A stretch of DNA of 64,000 nt from Usnea hakonensis (Eukaryota; Ascomycota; Lecanoromycetes; Lecanorales; Parmeliaceae), in contig BLJB01000009.1 in assembly GCA_013423325.1 (NCBI GenBank), forward strand, positions 243,206 to 307,205, in the 5' to 3' direction. Below the pieces are notes generated by a model. The model saw only the letters and a program-made list of their open reading frames with translations, was not told the DNA's origin and made no database searches. Shown here one piece after another: positions 34,724 through 45,535 of this stretch (within the stretch, counting starts at the first letter, position 1; each line of letters starts with the position of its first letter). The position numbers and the translations under genes are program-made.

Positions 34724-36698
34724 TTACATGTCCATCGAATCGCCTCCGTTGGCAAAGTTGAACCCTCCTGATTGCTGCGTTTGCTGTTGCTGCTGGCCCT
34801 GACCAAAGCCGAAGCCGCCTTGCCCAGGTGGTGCATTCTCAAGTATGTCTGCGCCAGCCTCTTCCTCATCCGAGAAGTACTTCCCAATAATATTGAATGC
34901 TTTCATGTATATCTCCTCGTTGATATTGTTTTGACAATCGTGAATCTTCTCCATGCCTCCTGCTTCTTCAATATGGAGAGCAAAGTGGTTGACGCTTTGA
35001 TCTGACGGGTCTTCGGAAGCTTCCTTGTCCATGTCACCCACCTTCAGAATGTTCTCCAATCCGTCGAGGGCGACTTGGATTATCTTGTTGTCAGGGCAGG
35101 CGAGCAGATCGCAAAGTGGCCTAATGCAGCCGCATCGTACCAAGTAACGAATCTGCTCCGGCTTCTGAAGTCCACCAGAGGTTGCATTGGATATGGCCCA
35201 GCAAGCCTCTTTGCGAGTCTTGAAGTCTCCATTCGATAATAGGTTTATCAAGGGAGGAATAATGTTAGCGTCAACGACCGCCTGGATTTGAGTAGAATTT
35301 CCCGCAGTGACATTCGAGATGGTCCAGCATGCCTCTTTGCGAATACCATCCTTCTGGGAGCCAAGCAGTGAAAGAAGCGCTGGTAGTGCTCCGCAGTTAA
35401 TGATGATCTGAGTCTGCACATCATCTCCAGTGACAATGTTGCCAACGGACCGTAAGGCCGGTGTTTGCACTGATGTTGATTGGTGAGTAAGAAGCTCTAC
35501 TAGACGACGAGGAATTCCTGCTTCAATGACTGCCTGGATCTTGTCGTTGGCACCATCCGATAGATACGAGATCGCCCAGCAGGCGTCAATTAGGACTTCG
35601 TCATCGAGAGAGTAGACTAGCTTTGCGAGAACAGGCAATGCGGGCAGTATCTACGAGTCGATCAGCAAGATTAATAACCCGGAAGTGCTAGGAGAAAGCA
35701 ATCTTACGGTTTGCCAATCTGGCTGGGGTGTCTTCCCACGACAGAAGTTGCTGAGAGTCCAGGTTGCGTTTCTAAGCATACTAAGCTTACGGCTGTCGCC
35801 TAGAAGAGCAAGCAATGGCCGCAATGCACCAGCTCCCAGGACAAAGTCCCTACAATGTGGGCTGTCTCCTGCAATATTTCCCAGCGCCCAAACGGCTTGT
35901 TCCCGAACGTCCGGTTCATGGCTGCTGAGAAGTTCAACAAAGATTGGTACAGCCCCGGCGTTGATAACAACTTGAGTTTGTTGTGCTGAGCCAGACGCGA
36001 TGTTGGTCAAGGCCCAGGCAGCCTCAAACTGAACCAGGGTGTGAGGCGAACGGAGAAATTCGACGAATCGGCTGACGACACCGGTCTCAATGACCTTTTC
36101 AATTGGTGGATTGCGTTCTTTTGAAAGAAGCTTGCGAAACTTCGTTGTGGCTTGGATCTGTGAATCGATTTCATTGGAGAAGACACCATCTACCATCTGG
36201 GGAAGTTCAGTGGTAAGCTAGAGAGAAACCACTGATTAGCTGGATGTACTAAGAAGCATCAAGCACTTGGTTTTCGTTCAGGGAACTCGTTCGGAGGCAT
36301 GATAGTCGCCCATCATCTGCAGATGAGCACTACGCGTAAATGAGAAATGAGGAGAACGTGGTGGAGCGTGGTCGATGGGAAGAAGGAATAGAGCTGGGCA
36401 TGTTCCAAAAGTTGCAGGAATATATAGTCTACAATAGCCTTCAAGTACATACCTGGCTTTCGATTGTTCCTCCCTCATCATCACTGTCGATTGAAGCACC
36501 CAGGGAAGCACCGGGTGCGGAAGTTTGTGTCCCATCTCGGCCAGTGATTCCTCGTCTCTTTGCTAAATTCTCCTCTCTCTTTGCTTTTCGAATCTCAACC
36601 TGTTGCTCTTCGCGACGACGACGGAGCTCATCCGGCTTGAACGTGTTCTTGGCTTTGAACTGAGTGCGACGATGCTCCGGGATGAAGCGTTCAGCCAT
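34724..36698 (-). CDS. SRP1: Importin alpha (karyopherin alpha, Srp1-type)
   Basis: Three exons (36698-36453, 36217-35708, 35650-34724) with introns of 235 and 57 nt; the spliced length gives 560 aa. The N-terminal importin-beta-binding region is visible ([24 protein letters not shown] type), followed by about ten ARM repeats with the [18 protein letters not shown] and WAISYLSDG helices that line the NLS groove, and an acidic, Gln/Gly-rich tail. The protein loads nuclear-localisation-signal cargo and hands it to importin beta. Junctions read [12 protein letters not shown] and [13 protein letters not shown], as in the family. The first intron is long and begins directly after the IBB/linker exon. 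It is divergent from SSU72 with a 669-bp shared promoter region. Confidence 0.97.
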
Positions 36699-37367
36699 CT
36701 TGGCGGTCAAGGCTTAGTCTTGATCTGAGCAGTAGAAGTGGAATACACTCTACTAGAGCTTGTATGTGAAATGTGTCTTTGTGGTGAAGCAAATGTTTCA
36801 ATGTCGTGAGTATATGAGTGTTGTGACTCTGCACGAGTTCGTTGCTTGGAGGGGACTAGTGATTTTGCCTCGGATCTAGCCCAGGCTCAGCCATGCATCA
36901 TCCTGTGATTGGTTCGTTTGTCTAGCCTGAGACACCCGGTCGGCTAGTGTGTTGACCCGCAATCTTCTTCCAACCCTTGCAATGGCTTATACAGAGTGTA
37001 GACTCAAGATACAACACCATAATAGAGTCGTGACTCACGAAGCCGCTTATCATAAGCAAATGGTGTCTCATTAGAGAGGCTTGATGTAAGTTCACGATTT
37101 ACTTAGGTCTACGTACTCACCTCATACTTTGTTACATGACGAGGATTTTTATTGGAGCTGTCCTAGCTAGAATCAGCACGTGAGGATAAAGAATTACCTA
37201 TACGCATACTTTCTGAAACATCAAAGCACTCCCATTGGTAGCCTCAACAGATTCGCGTATACCGATGCTGACAGCGTCGTCCTAGTCTTGAGAATTTGTA
37301 CTTATCTCTTTTTTTTAATCAATTGGCGCCCAACCTCATCTCCAATTGCCATTTTTTCGTCAACAAG
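36699..37367. other. Divergent promoter region importin alpha/SSU72, no gene seen
   Basis: 669 bp between two divergent start codons; no conserved frame was recognised. Confidence 0.5.
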
Positions 37368-38405
37368 ATGGCTACAGACCCACGATTAGCACGCCTAGAT
37401 CCACGGCGGACAGCCACTCCAACACAGCCTCCTCCTCCACCTCCACCAGCACATTCCGATCAACGGCCTCCACAAGGGTATGATGGCGTTGAAGATGGGG
37501 ACGGAACGGCTGTCTCCCCGAACGAAGAGGGTGGATTTAAATTGAGATTCTGCACAGTATGTGCAAGCAATCAGAACAGGTACGTTTTTTTTACTCCGAA
37601 ATTTTACCATTTGTCCTCGTAGACTCATCCCCGCTCCAATTGAGTTCTTGCATAGCCCAAGTGATAGCCGTAGATCAGTGTGTGCATGACCCAGGTTATA
37701 TTCTACTCCTCCAAGTCTATTAACTACTCGTTGTTACGCGTGCCGTCAAAATGTTTGACTGATTATTCAATGCTTAGATCAATGGAAGCTCACCTCCGTT
37801 TGTCACTTGCGTCCTACCCCGTACTGTCCTTCGGCACTGGCTCCCTCGTACGCCTTCCTGGTCCATCTATAACCCAACCAAATGTCTATCCGTTCAACAG
37901 CACTACATATTCAACTATGTACCAAGAGCTCTCGCAAAAAGACCCTCGCTTGTATCGTGCTAATGGAATACTCTCCATGCTTGAGCGCAATCTGTCCGTC
38001 AAAAGAGGCCCTGAAAGATGGCAAGATTGGGCTATTGGAAAGCCGCGACTAGATCAGCAGAATGAAGATAAAGGCAGCAAAGGCGCGGAGGGAGGCGTAG
38101 TGGACGTGGTCATCACCTGCGAAGAGAGATGTTGGGACGCTGTGGTGGACAATTTGCTCGAGAGGGGCAGTCCGTTGAATCGGCCGGTGCACGTCATCAA
38201 TGTAGACATCAAGGATAACCACGAGGAAGCGTTAGTGGGCGGGAAAGCGATTCTAGATTTAGCAGAAACGCTGAACCAGGCAGCAAACGAAGAAAGAAGG
38301 TCTGATAATGGCAATGGTTTCGACGAAAGGGTGCCGGAGCTGCTGGCAGAGTGGCAGGAGAGATGGCCACAATTGCCGGCCCTCTGGACTCTTGGGTGGT
38401 TTTAA
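37368..38405 (+). CDS. SSU72: RNA polymerase II CTD phosphatase Ssu72
   Basis: Two exons (37368-37579, 37778-38405) with a 198-nt intron; spliced length 840 nt, giving 279 aa. The catalytic P-loop CASNQNR (C-x5-R, nucleophile Cys65, Arg71) followed by SMEAH is the Ssu72 signature, and the family's ITCEERC and DIKDNHEEA segments follow, the latter with the general-acid region. Ssu72 removes Ser5 phosphate from the polymerase II tail and works in the cleavage/polyadenylation factor. The N-terminal ~57 residues (Pro-rich) are an extension relative to yeast (206 aa). The intron splits the Arg71 codon, so an unspliced message would lack the active site. Confidence 0.95.
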
Positions 38406-39023
38406 AGGCTGGACTCTGTCGAATTCTGTAGATTTCTTTGCACCGTCAGATACCCCCATGCAGCTATATGCGGTAGATCGAAGACTTTTTGAAAGTGGAC
38501 ACCGCATTTCATACGTACTTCCCTTTCGTATCCCGGCTTCGAGTTCGAGGTCGCAAGTAACCCCGATTGTAAGGTATACTAAAATCCATGGCCTTGACAC
38601 ACTCTCACCATTTGAGTTTGTCGCCGATGTTGATTGCAGTCTTTCCAGACGGCGAGTGATGTTAGAGGTTTGATCTAGAAGCCTAGCTTGCAGGGGCTGG
38701 TGGCGGCGCGGTCGATCATTGGCGGTCAGTTTGGGGGCTACCAATTTCCATCTTAACTTTGATCCACCCTCAAAAGGAGACTTTCGCAAACATTGAAGCA
38801 TGGACACATCTTTCTGAATACCTTCCTTCTTCGGCGCTCGACAGTATATTTTGCGCAAATGCGTTGGCTCGGTTGTTGATTGCTTGCGCGTATCACCCTC
38901 GTCTTTGTTTCCCCCTCTCGACTTCTGCTGCCTCCCCATCTATAAGACACCAAATCCGAGTGCAGAGTACAGATATCTTAGCCTCTGGTCTCGGAGCACA
39001 CAAAGATACGCTACGGCCATACT
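38406..39023. other. Intergenic region SSU72-SPA2, no gene seen
   Basis: About 620 bp holding the SSU72 3' end and SPA2 leader. No gene recognised. Confidence 0.5.
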
Positions 39024-41745
39024 ATGAATGGCCACTTGGGCCCGCTTTCGCCGAGTTCGACACACGGCAGTGAATGGTCGCACAATTACTCCGGCCCGGC
39101 TCCATACTCTCCAACCCTTCCGCACAGCCGCGGAAACCTCGTCACTCCTCCTATCTCAGGCTCTTCAAATGGTGGCCAGGGACGGAGCTCGAACGGGATG
39201 AATCACAGACCGGGGGACCCATCTCCACCACATTCAATAGCACGATCTAGCTATGGCACTACGATGTCTATATCCGAAGGACAGAGAAGGAAGACATTAG
39301 TGATGGAGGAAAAGTTGTCGCAACACTACACGATCCTCAAAAGATTTCTTGCCCAATCTCTGCGCGATGAGAAGGGCAATCCAAGACCCAATAGAGCAAG
39401 GGATAAGCTGTTGCGCCTATCACCAGTCCAGTTTCAAGAGCTAAGTACAGACGTATACGATGAGCTTTTGCGGAGGCAGAGCTCCTCGGGGCAGCAGATC
39501 AATGGACCACACCAGGTGCCACCGTACTTGCTACCAAAGGATAACTTTCATCCAAAACGAAATCAGGCTCGGCAAAAACTTGCTACCTTGCCTCCTCCAA
39601 GATTTCAGGACCTGGCGACCGACGTTTTCTATGAGCTTGAAAGAAGGTTTCCCTCGTTCGCCGGGAATAATATCAGCCGCATTGGCAGTCCAGCTATGAG
39701 TATGAGAGGCCCACCAAGTCGCGTGGGCTCACCCAGTGGTATCAGACCGAATTATGGTCAGAGGAATGCATCATTGGGAGGTCAGGTAATGGCAGGATCT
39801 GGGATACCAGGTACGGAAGGATCCAACGACAATCAGGGCAGACCAATGGCGAAGACATTTCAAAGTAATACGATAATACCGAATAAGAGCACCATGGTGG
39901 AGGACGATGACGAGGAAGGGAGTGATGTCTATGGAAGCCGCAGAGACACCACGTTCACATCTCGGAGTATGGGTGGATCGGACAAGGAGCGCAAAGCCAT
40001 TGCGGAGTTCGAGACTCAGGTTGAGGAGCTACAGATGAGACTGAAAACGTTAGAAGAACAGGTGCGCGAGAAAGACTCGAAATTGGACAGGATGCATGAG
40101 TCTCGAAATGAGGAACAACGCGTAAGTTTAAAACCTTCCTATCGGAAATTGAGCGTCTGTTAATCTCCGATCAGGCCAACGACTCAGAAAGGGATAAATG
40201 GGCGAGCTTGCAGACCGACCTTGAGCTGAAGCTGACTGAAGCTCGTGATCTCAACAACAAATTACAGTCTGAGCTCGATAAGGCCCGAAACGGCCACGCC
40301 AACACCGAGCGCGATTTGCGATCTCAGGTAGACACTTTGACGACCCAAGCCAGTGTCGGTAAAAGCGAATGGAAGGCTCGTTACGATAATCTCGACAAAG
40401 TCCATCAAGAGTTACGCTCGGCCCTTTTGCGGCAAGACAAGGTCACGACCGAGGTGAAGCAAGAGGCGGCAGTATTCCTCAACCAAATGAGGGCACTGTC
40501 CGAGCGAAGCAATGACTCGCAAGACCGAGAGGAAAAATTGATCCACCACGTTCATAAGCTTGAGAAGGAGGTTCAAGAATGGAAAGGTCGATATGCTCGC
40601 CAAAACACGCAAGCAAGGACACTACGCGCTTCTGCGATGGCCATATCATTACAGCAGGCAGATGCGGGTCAAGTGGCTAAGGATGGAGATTTTACGGCGC
40701 GAGATGGGCTTGTCAAAGACATAGATGTTACTAGGTTCCAGATCGCCATTGACGAGCTGCTGCAAAGCGCGAGACGAGACGAGCCCGATGCTGTTCTAAC
40801 CTGTATTAAACCTGTGGTCATTGCAGTTCGGGATATCACGATCGATTTGGGAGATCCGCAACCAGGTCAAGACGACGCGGTGGGCCAACGACACAAACTC
40901 TTGGCGAAAGTGTACGCCACAGCAAACAACCTCGTGACAGCCTCTAAGAATTTTGCCATGTCAAGAGGCCTTTCACCAGTTTCACTGCTTGATGCAGCAG
41001 CTTCTCATGTCACCTCTTCAATAGTTGAGCTCATCCGCCTGGTCAAAATACGGCCTACTCCTGTGCAAGAGCTTGAAGGAGAGGAAGAAGACATCGATGC
41101 CATCGCCGAAGATCCTGCCAATTCTTATGGCGTGTCCCAGGTGAGAGAGAGTTTTGGCGCAGACTCCGTCTATAGCACCGTGACCGATCCTCGACGTTCG
41201 GAAATTAAATCTACAAAGCTCGCCCAAAACGGCTACTCCAACGGTACACAGTATACTATAGGCCCCAAGCCCACGCACGGTATTTATAAGTCTCAGGAAA
41301 ACAAAATTGAAGAGCTCAGGGTGGGTTATTCTTCATCTGTCTACTTTTTGCCGGTCGAAATACAGCTGACACTCCCAATCAGCTTTTTCTCGAATCTCGC
41401 ACTGATCATCTGATGCCTTCTATCCAAGCACTTGTCTCCTCCATTCGGACGTCTGCTGAGCCTTCAGATATTCTCGACCACCTCGCAGCCATTGTATCTA
41501 CGACTTCCCAGATAATTGCCAAGACGCATGATGCCTCGCCTAGCGAGCAGTCGGTGCAAAAACTCGTGCTCTCGCTATCAGAGTGCGTCGATCGACTCGA
41601 GGATAAAGGCAGAGAAGGGGAGGATATTGATGACGATAGGGATTGGGGTATCTATGTGAAAAGTCTGCCGCCGCTAGCATTCGAGATTGCGAGGAGTGCG
41701 AAAGAGCTGAGAACTTGGGTTGAGGGGATGGGAGACAAGGAGTGA
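39024..41745 (+). CDS. SPA2: Polarisome scaffold Spa2
   Basis: Three exons (39024-40121, 40175-41320, 41383-41745) with introns of 53 and 62 nt; 868 aa. Two Spa2-homology (GIT/SHD) repeats lie in the N-terminal third (DKLLRLSPVQFQELSTDVYDEL and a second copy with LATLPPPRFQDLATDVFYEL, each written here only in part), the region that in yeast contacts MAP kinase kinases and other partners. A coiled coil follows (about 315-510, split by the first intron), then a globular C-terminal third typical of filamentous Spa2. Spa2 organises formin-driven actin assembly at the hyphal tip. Junctions are phase 0 and keep the coiled-coil pattern. Confidence 0.92.
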
Positions 41746-43364
41746 GGAGGATGGGGAATCATGTATTGTATACTACCATTACTTGGGTTAGGTGATGGGT
41801 TTTCATTTGCGGCATATAGCATGGCATGGTGTCTTGGAACGAAAACGGCCTGGATATACCAGACTTGTTGCCTGGCTGGGCATACATTTTGGTTTTAACG
41901 ACTTATACAGTAGAATTCAATTCGACGACCGTACTTCTGACCGTGCAGAACATGGGTATGGCTTCCTCACGACTCAAGGTCATTGCACCAAATATCCTGT
42001 TCCCAGTTTTTGATACTACAATACTTCGTTGGTCGTCTTGCCATGCTTCACGTGACTTAATTCCACCATGACGTAAAGTTGGTCTATCATATCAGAAGCA
42101 TCTTATTCTTACCGCCGGTGGACAGTGCTTCCGTGACACAAGATCATGCAATCCAGATAGGCATCTGCAATCAATCCTATCGAGCCAAGCGTCATCTTGA
42201 GATCCCGTCTGTTCAGATCTCAGATTCTCAGACCATTCTCGATCTGTACAAGGACGTATCCCGTACGGGCACAATCACCGCTGCTCCTTACCTATCTCAC
42301 TGCTTCCTCAGCACCAGCACAATTCCAGTCGAGAAGTCTCTTTCATTCTCCTAATTGATACTAGTGAGGCATAAGTCCGCATTTTGGCTTTGGTCGTCTA
42401 TTCGCACTGCTACAGCGATTGGAGGAGCCACTCCACAGTGCAGCTTCGCAACAAAGCGAGCATGTCCATAGCGGGCACTATTGTGACATGGACTCTCTGT
42501 TTCTCTCATGTACCAACTCTGGTTGTCTCAGTGGTATTGTGATGGGCCTCGGCGGCTTCCACTGCCTAGTATGGACTACGGAATTGTCTGCTGTATAACA
42601 TTAGACTTTACACGAGCTAAAGTAGGTACGCACTTACCCTGGAGTCTCGAAGCGGGATGAATAGCAAGATCGTCTCTGTCGACCAATCAGCATAACTCGA
42701 CTTATCGACTTGGTAGCGTTTCGTCTATATCTCCAATCATGGCCGGCATTGTATCATCGGCACTTAGTGCAATCAAGCAATTGATCTCCATTTATCCTTG
42801 CTCCTGCTTCACATTTCCTCCGACTACCATGCAGGGATCCGCCACTTATGACATTCTTTTTTTACTGACAGTCACGACCCCGGCGACGGCCGAGTCTAGA
42901 TGACTGTTCTCTCGTCAGCTCCCTCGACGAATCAAACAGCTAAGCAGATATATTTGACATATCCGTTGTAATAATGATAGCACTTTCCCGTGTTGAGAAT
43001 GAGATCCTTTCTACGGGTGCCACACAAGCTCAAGTGTGGATCTGCCATAGACCCATACCCTACTTGATGCTTATCAGCTATCTTACCCCTCGCGCTGGGG
43101 GGGACCGAGGAATACTGGACATTGGACAAAATCCATCGGCGACCTCCACCCTTTCCCCGACTGTGCATATACAAGGCTTGACCTCTGTTTAAGTCCCAAT
43201 TTGTCTCATTCTTTGCCTTCATTCTTACAGAAAGCTCTCTACTTCATTTCTTGTGTACTGAGCATAGTCTTCGATTCTTACTCTCCTCTTTGCCCGCAGA
43301 CAAGGGTTACCCCACCGTCACGCGACCCAGCAGAGCTGCTCTCCCTCTGCACCCCCCTGCGATA
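41746..43364. other. 1.6-kb intergenic region, no gene seen
   Basis: The region lies between SPA2 and the permease gene, both on +. Only short frames occur; the last ~150 nt before the permease ATG are C/T-rich leader-like sequence. Confidence 0.5.
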
Positions 43365-45131
43365 ATGGACGACAAGAGCCGCTATGAGGTGGGCAGCTAC
43401 TCGCCAAATGGCAAAGATCCAGAAAAAGGTTCTCCCGTCTACAATCCCGATGCTCCTGCCGTATCTGGCGACATCTTCATCACTGGCGATTCGCTATATG
43501 CCAAGATCCAACGAGCTGTTTCCAAGTTTGGCGTTGAGCCCCGAGGAATCGAAAGAGTACCGGAAGATGAGAGGACGGACACAAATTTGATGAAGGCGGG
43601 CACAATGGTGGGCATTTTCAACGAGCAGGCAGTATGGACACCAGAGGCGCTGATATTCCTTGACAGTGGTTCTCGGCGAATATGGTTGTCTCATCCTTCG
43701 CCATCGGCGCTTTGGCTATTCCAGTCTTTGATCTTGGTTTCGTTGACGCCCTCCTCACTATCCTCTTCTTCAACTGCCTCGCCATCACTCCCGTTGCCTT
43801 TTTCTCTACATTCGGGCCCCGCTTCGGTTTGCGCCAGATGGTGCTCTCTCGCTACTTCTTCGGTTTCCATGGCGTTAAAATTAGTAAGTGACTGCCTCCA
43901 TGCTCCCCCTATACATATGATCTACCTTTTCATCCTCTTTTCTCTCCACCGTAACCCAAGTAATTAACACCCTGTCCGTAGTTGCGGTCTTCAACGTCCT
44001 CGCCTGTGTAGGCTGGTCCGCTGTGAATGTCATAGTCGGCGCTCAGCTTCTCCACGCCGTTAATGCTAATGTCCCCGGCTATGCTGGTATCATAATAATC
44101 GCTGCAGCAACATGGCTCGTTACCGTTTTCGGCTACAAAGTCGTGCATGCCTATGAGTTCTACTCGTGGATCCCCAGTCTGATCATTTTTTTGATCGTGC
44201 TCGGTGAGTTTGCACACAGTGGGAGATTCAGCAATCTCCCCATGGGCAGCGGCAGCACCGAAGCTGGTTCGATTCTATCCTTCGCGGCATCCGTGTTCGG
44301 GTTCGGGACCGGCTGGACGAGTTACGCGGCCGATTACACCGTATACCAACCTGTGACCGCTTCACGAGTGAAAACCTTCTTTTGGACATGGGGTGGTCTC
44401 ATCACGGCCCTTTGCTTCACCGAAATGCTCGGCCTGGCCGTCGCAACCGCGACCCTTGACCCAGTCGACAAAAGCTACGCCAATGGCTATGACCAATCCG
44501 GCATCGGCGGACTTCTCGCGGCCGTGCTTTTCCCGCCCCTCGGCCGCTTCGGGCAGTTCTGCCTCGTGATTCTGGCCCTCAGCATCGTCGCGAACAATTG
44601 CCCCAACATCTACAGCGTGACGTTCAGTCTGCAGTTGATGGGTCGCTGGACGCAGGCCGTGCCTCGTTTCATCTGGACGTTCATCGGCACTCTGGTGTAC
44701 TGTGCCATTGCCATCCCGGGCTACAGTCACTTTGAATCCGTCCTTGAGGATTTCATGCTGTTGATCGTAAGCACTCCGCCCTCTCTCATCTTCAAAACCA
44801 ACCATCTAACAAAACCCAGGCATACTGGCTCGCCATCTACGAAGGCATCTCCCTCACCGAACACTTCGTCTTCAAACGCCGCCAATACGACATCTCCATC
44901 TGGAACAACCCGACCCTCCTCCCCCCCGGCATCGCCGCCGTCCTCGCCTTCCTCTTCGGCGTCTTCGGCGCCGTCATGGGCATGTCGCAGGTGTGGTTCA
45001 TCGGGCCCATTGGCAAGAAGATTGGCGATCCGAGCTATGGGGGGGACATTGGGTTCGAGTTGGCATTTACGTTTAGCGCGCTCAGTTTTGGGTTGTTTAG
45101 GTGGTTGGAGAAGAGGAGGTTTGGGAGGTAG
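43365..45131 (+). CDS. NCS1-family purine-cytosine permease (Fcy2-type)
   Basis: Four exons (43365-43607, 43667-43883, 43982-44766, 44820-45131) with introns of 59, 98 and 53 nt; spliced 1557 nt, giving 518 aa, the usual length. It has about twelve hydrophobic segments and the Fcy2-branch landmarks: a cytosolic N-terminus ending GIERVPEDERTDTNL, then WFSANMVVSSFAIG, FFSTFGPRFGLRQMVLSRYFFG, and NNCPNIYSVTFSLQ in the middle. Joins read AGTM-WFSANM, GVKI-IAVFNVLAC and MLLI-AYWLAIYEG. The family imports cytosine and purines by proton symport at the plasma membrane; substrate choice cannot be read here. Coding-strand composition changes from C-rich to G-rich inside the last exon. Confidence 0.94.
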
Positions 45132-45492
45132 AGGATTGTTGTTTTAGGGGGCTTGTGTGAGGGGTGTACTCTGTGTGGATACGTTATATTGGTCGTTCGA
45201 GCATGTGTGTATGAGAATCAATGTGTGGCAATGTGCATCGTTTATTTAGGATATTTATTTGTTCAAACCCTGCCTTTCCATCCACCCGTGACTTAAAAAT
45301 CATCTGGTAATGCCTCGTTAATCTAAATCCGCTACATGGGGGTATCTACCATTTATTCACCCTTCCAAACGCCTCGCTCACACCCAATCAAAATAATAAA
45401 AAAAGACAGAGCAGCCAAAGGAATTCAAATCCCAACACAGAAACCCCGCCCCAAACCCACCATCCACCCCATCCCAATCCCAATCCCAATCC
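45132..45492. other. Convergent 3' intergenic region with C-rich repeat
   Basis: 361 bp between two convergent genes. Its right end contains the CCCAAT tandem that continues into the neighbouring coding end (see the repeat entry). Confidence 0.6.
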
Positions 45493-45535
45493 CTACCCCC
45501 TAACCCCTACCCCCAACCCCCTCCTCCTCCCCCGA
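45450..45535 (-). repeat. G-run array (potential G-quadruplexes) across the SNF2 gene stop codon
   Basis: Read on the minus strand, which is the coding strand of the helicase gene, this stretch has more than ten runs of three to five G separated by 1-4 nt, including four or five GGGATT units in a row. The TAG stop (45495-45493) sits inside it. Such spacing meets the usual G3+N1-7 criterion for intramolecular G-quadruplexes in RNA and DNA. Confidence 0.8.

Noticed and set aside
45481..45520. CCCTAA-like C-rich stretch read as an internal telomere repeat
   Set aside because: Units are irregular (CCCAAT, CCCCTA) and lie across a normal stop codon between two housekeeping genes, so it is better described as a G/C-run array.
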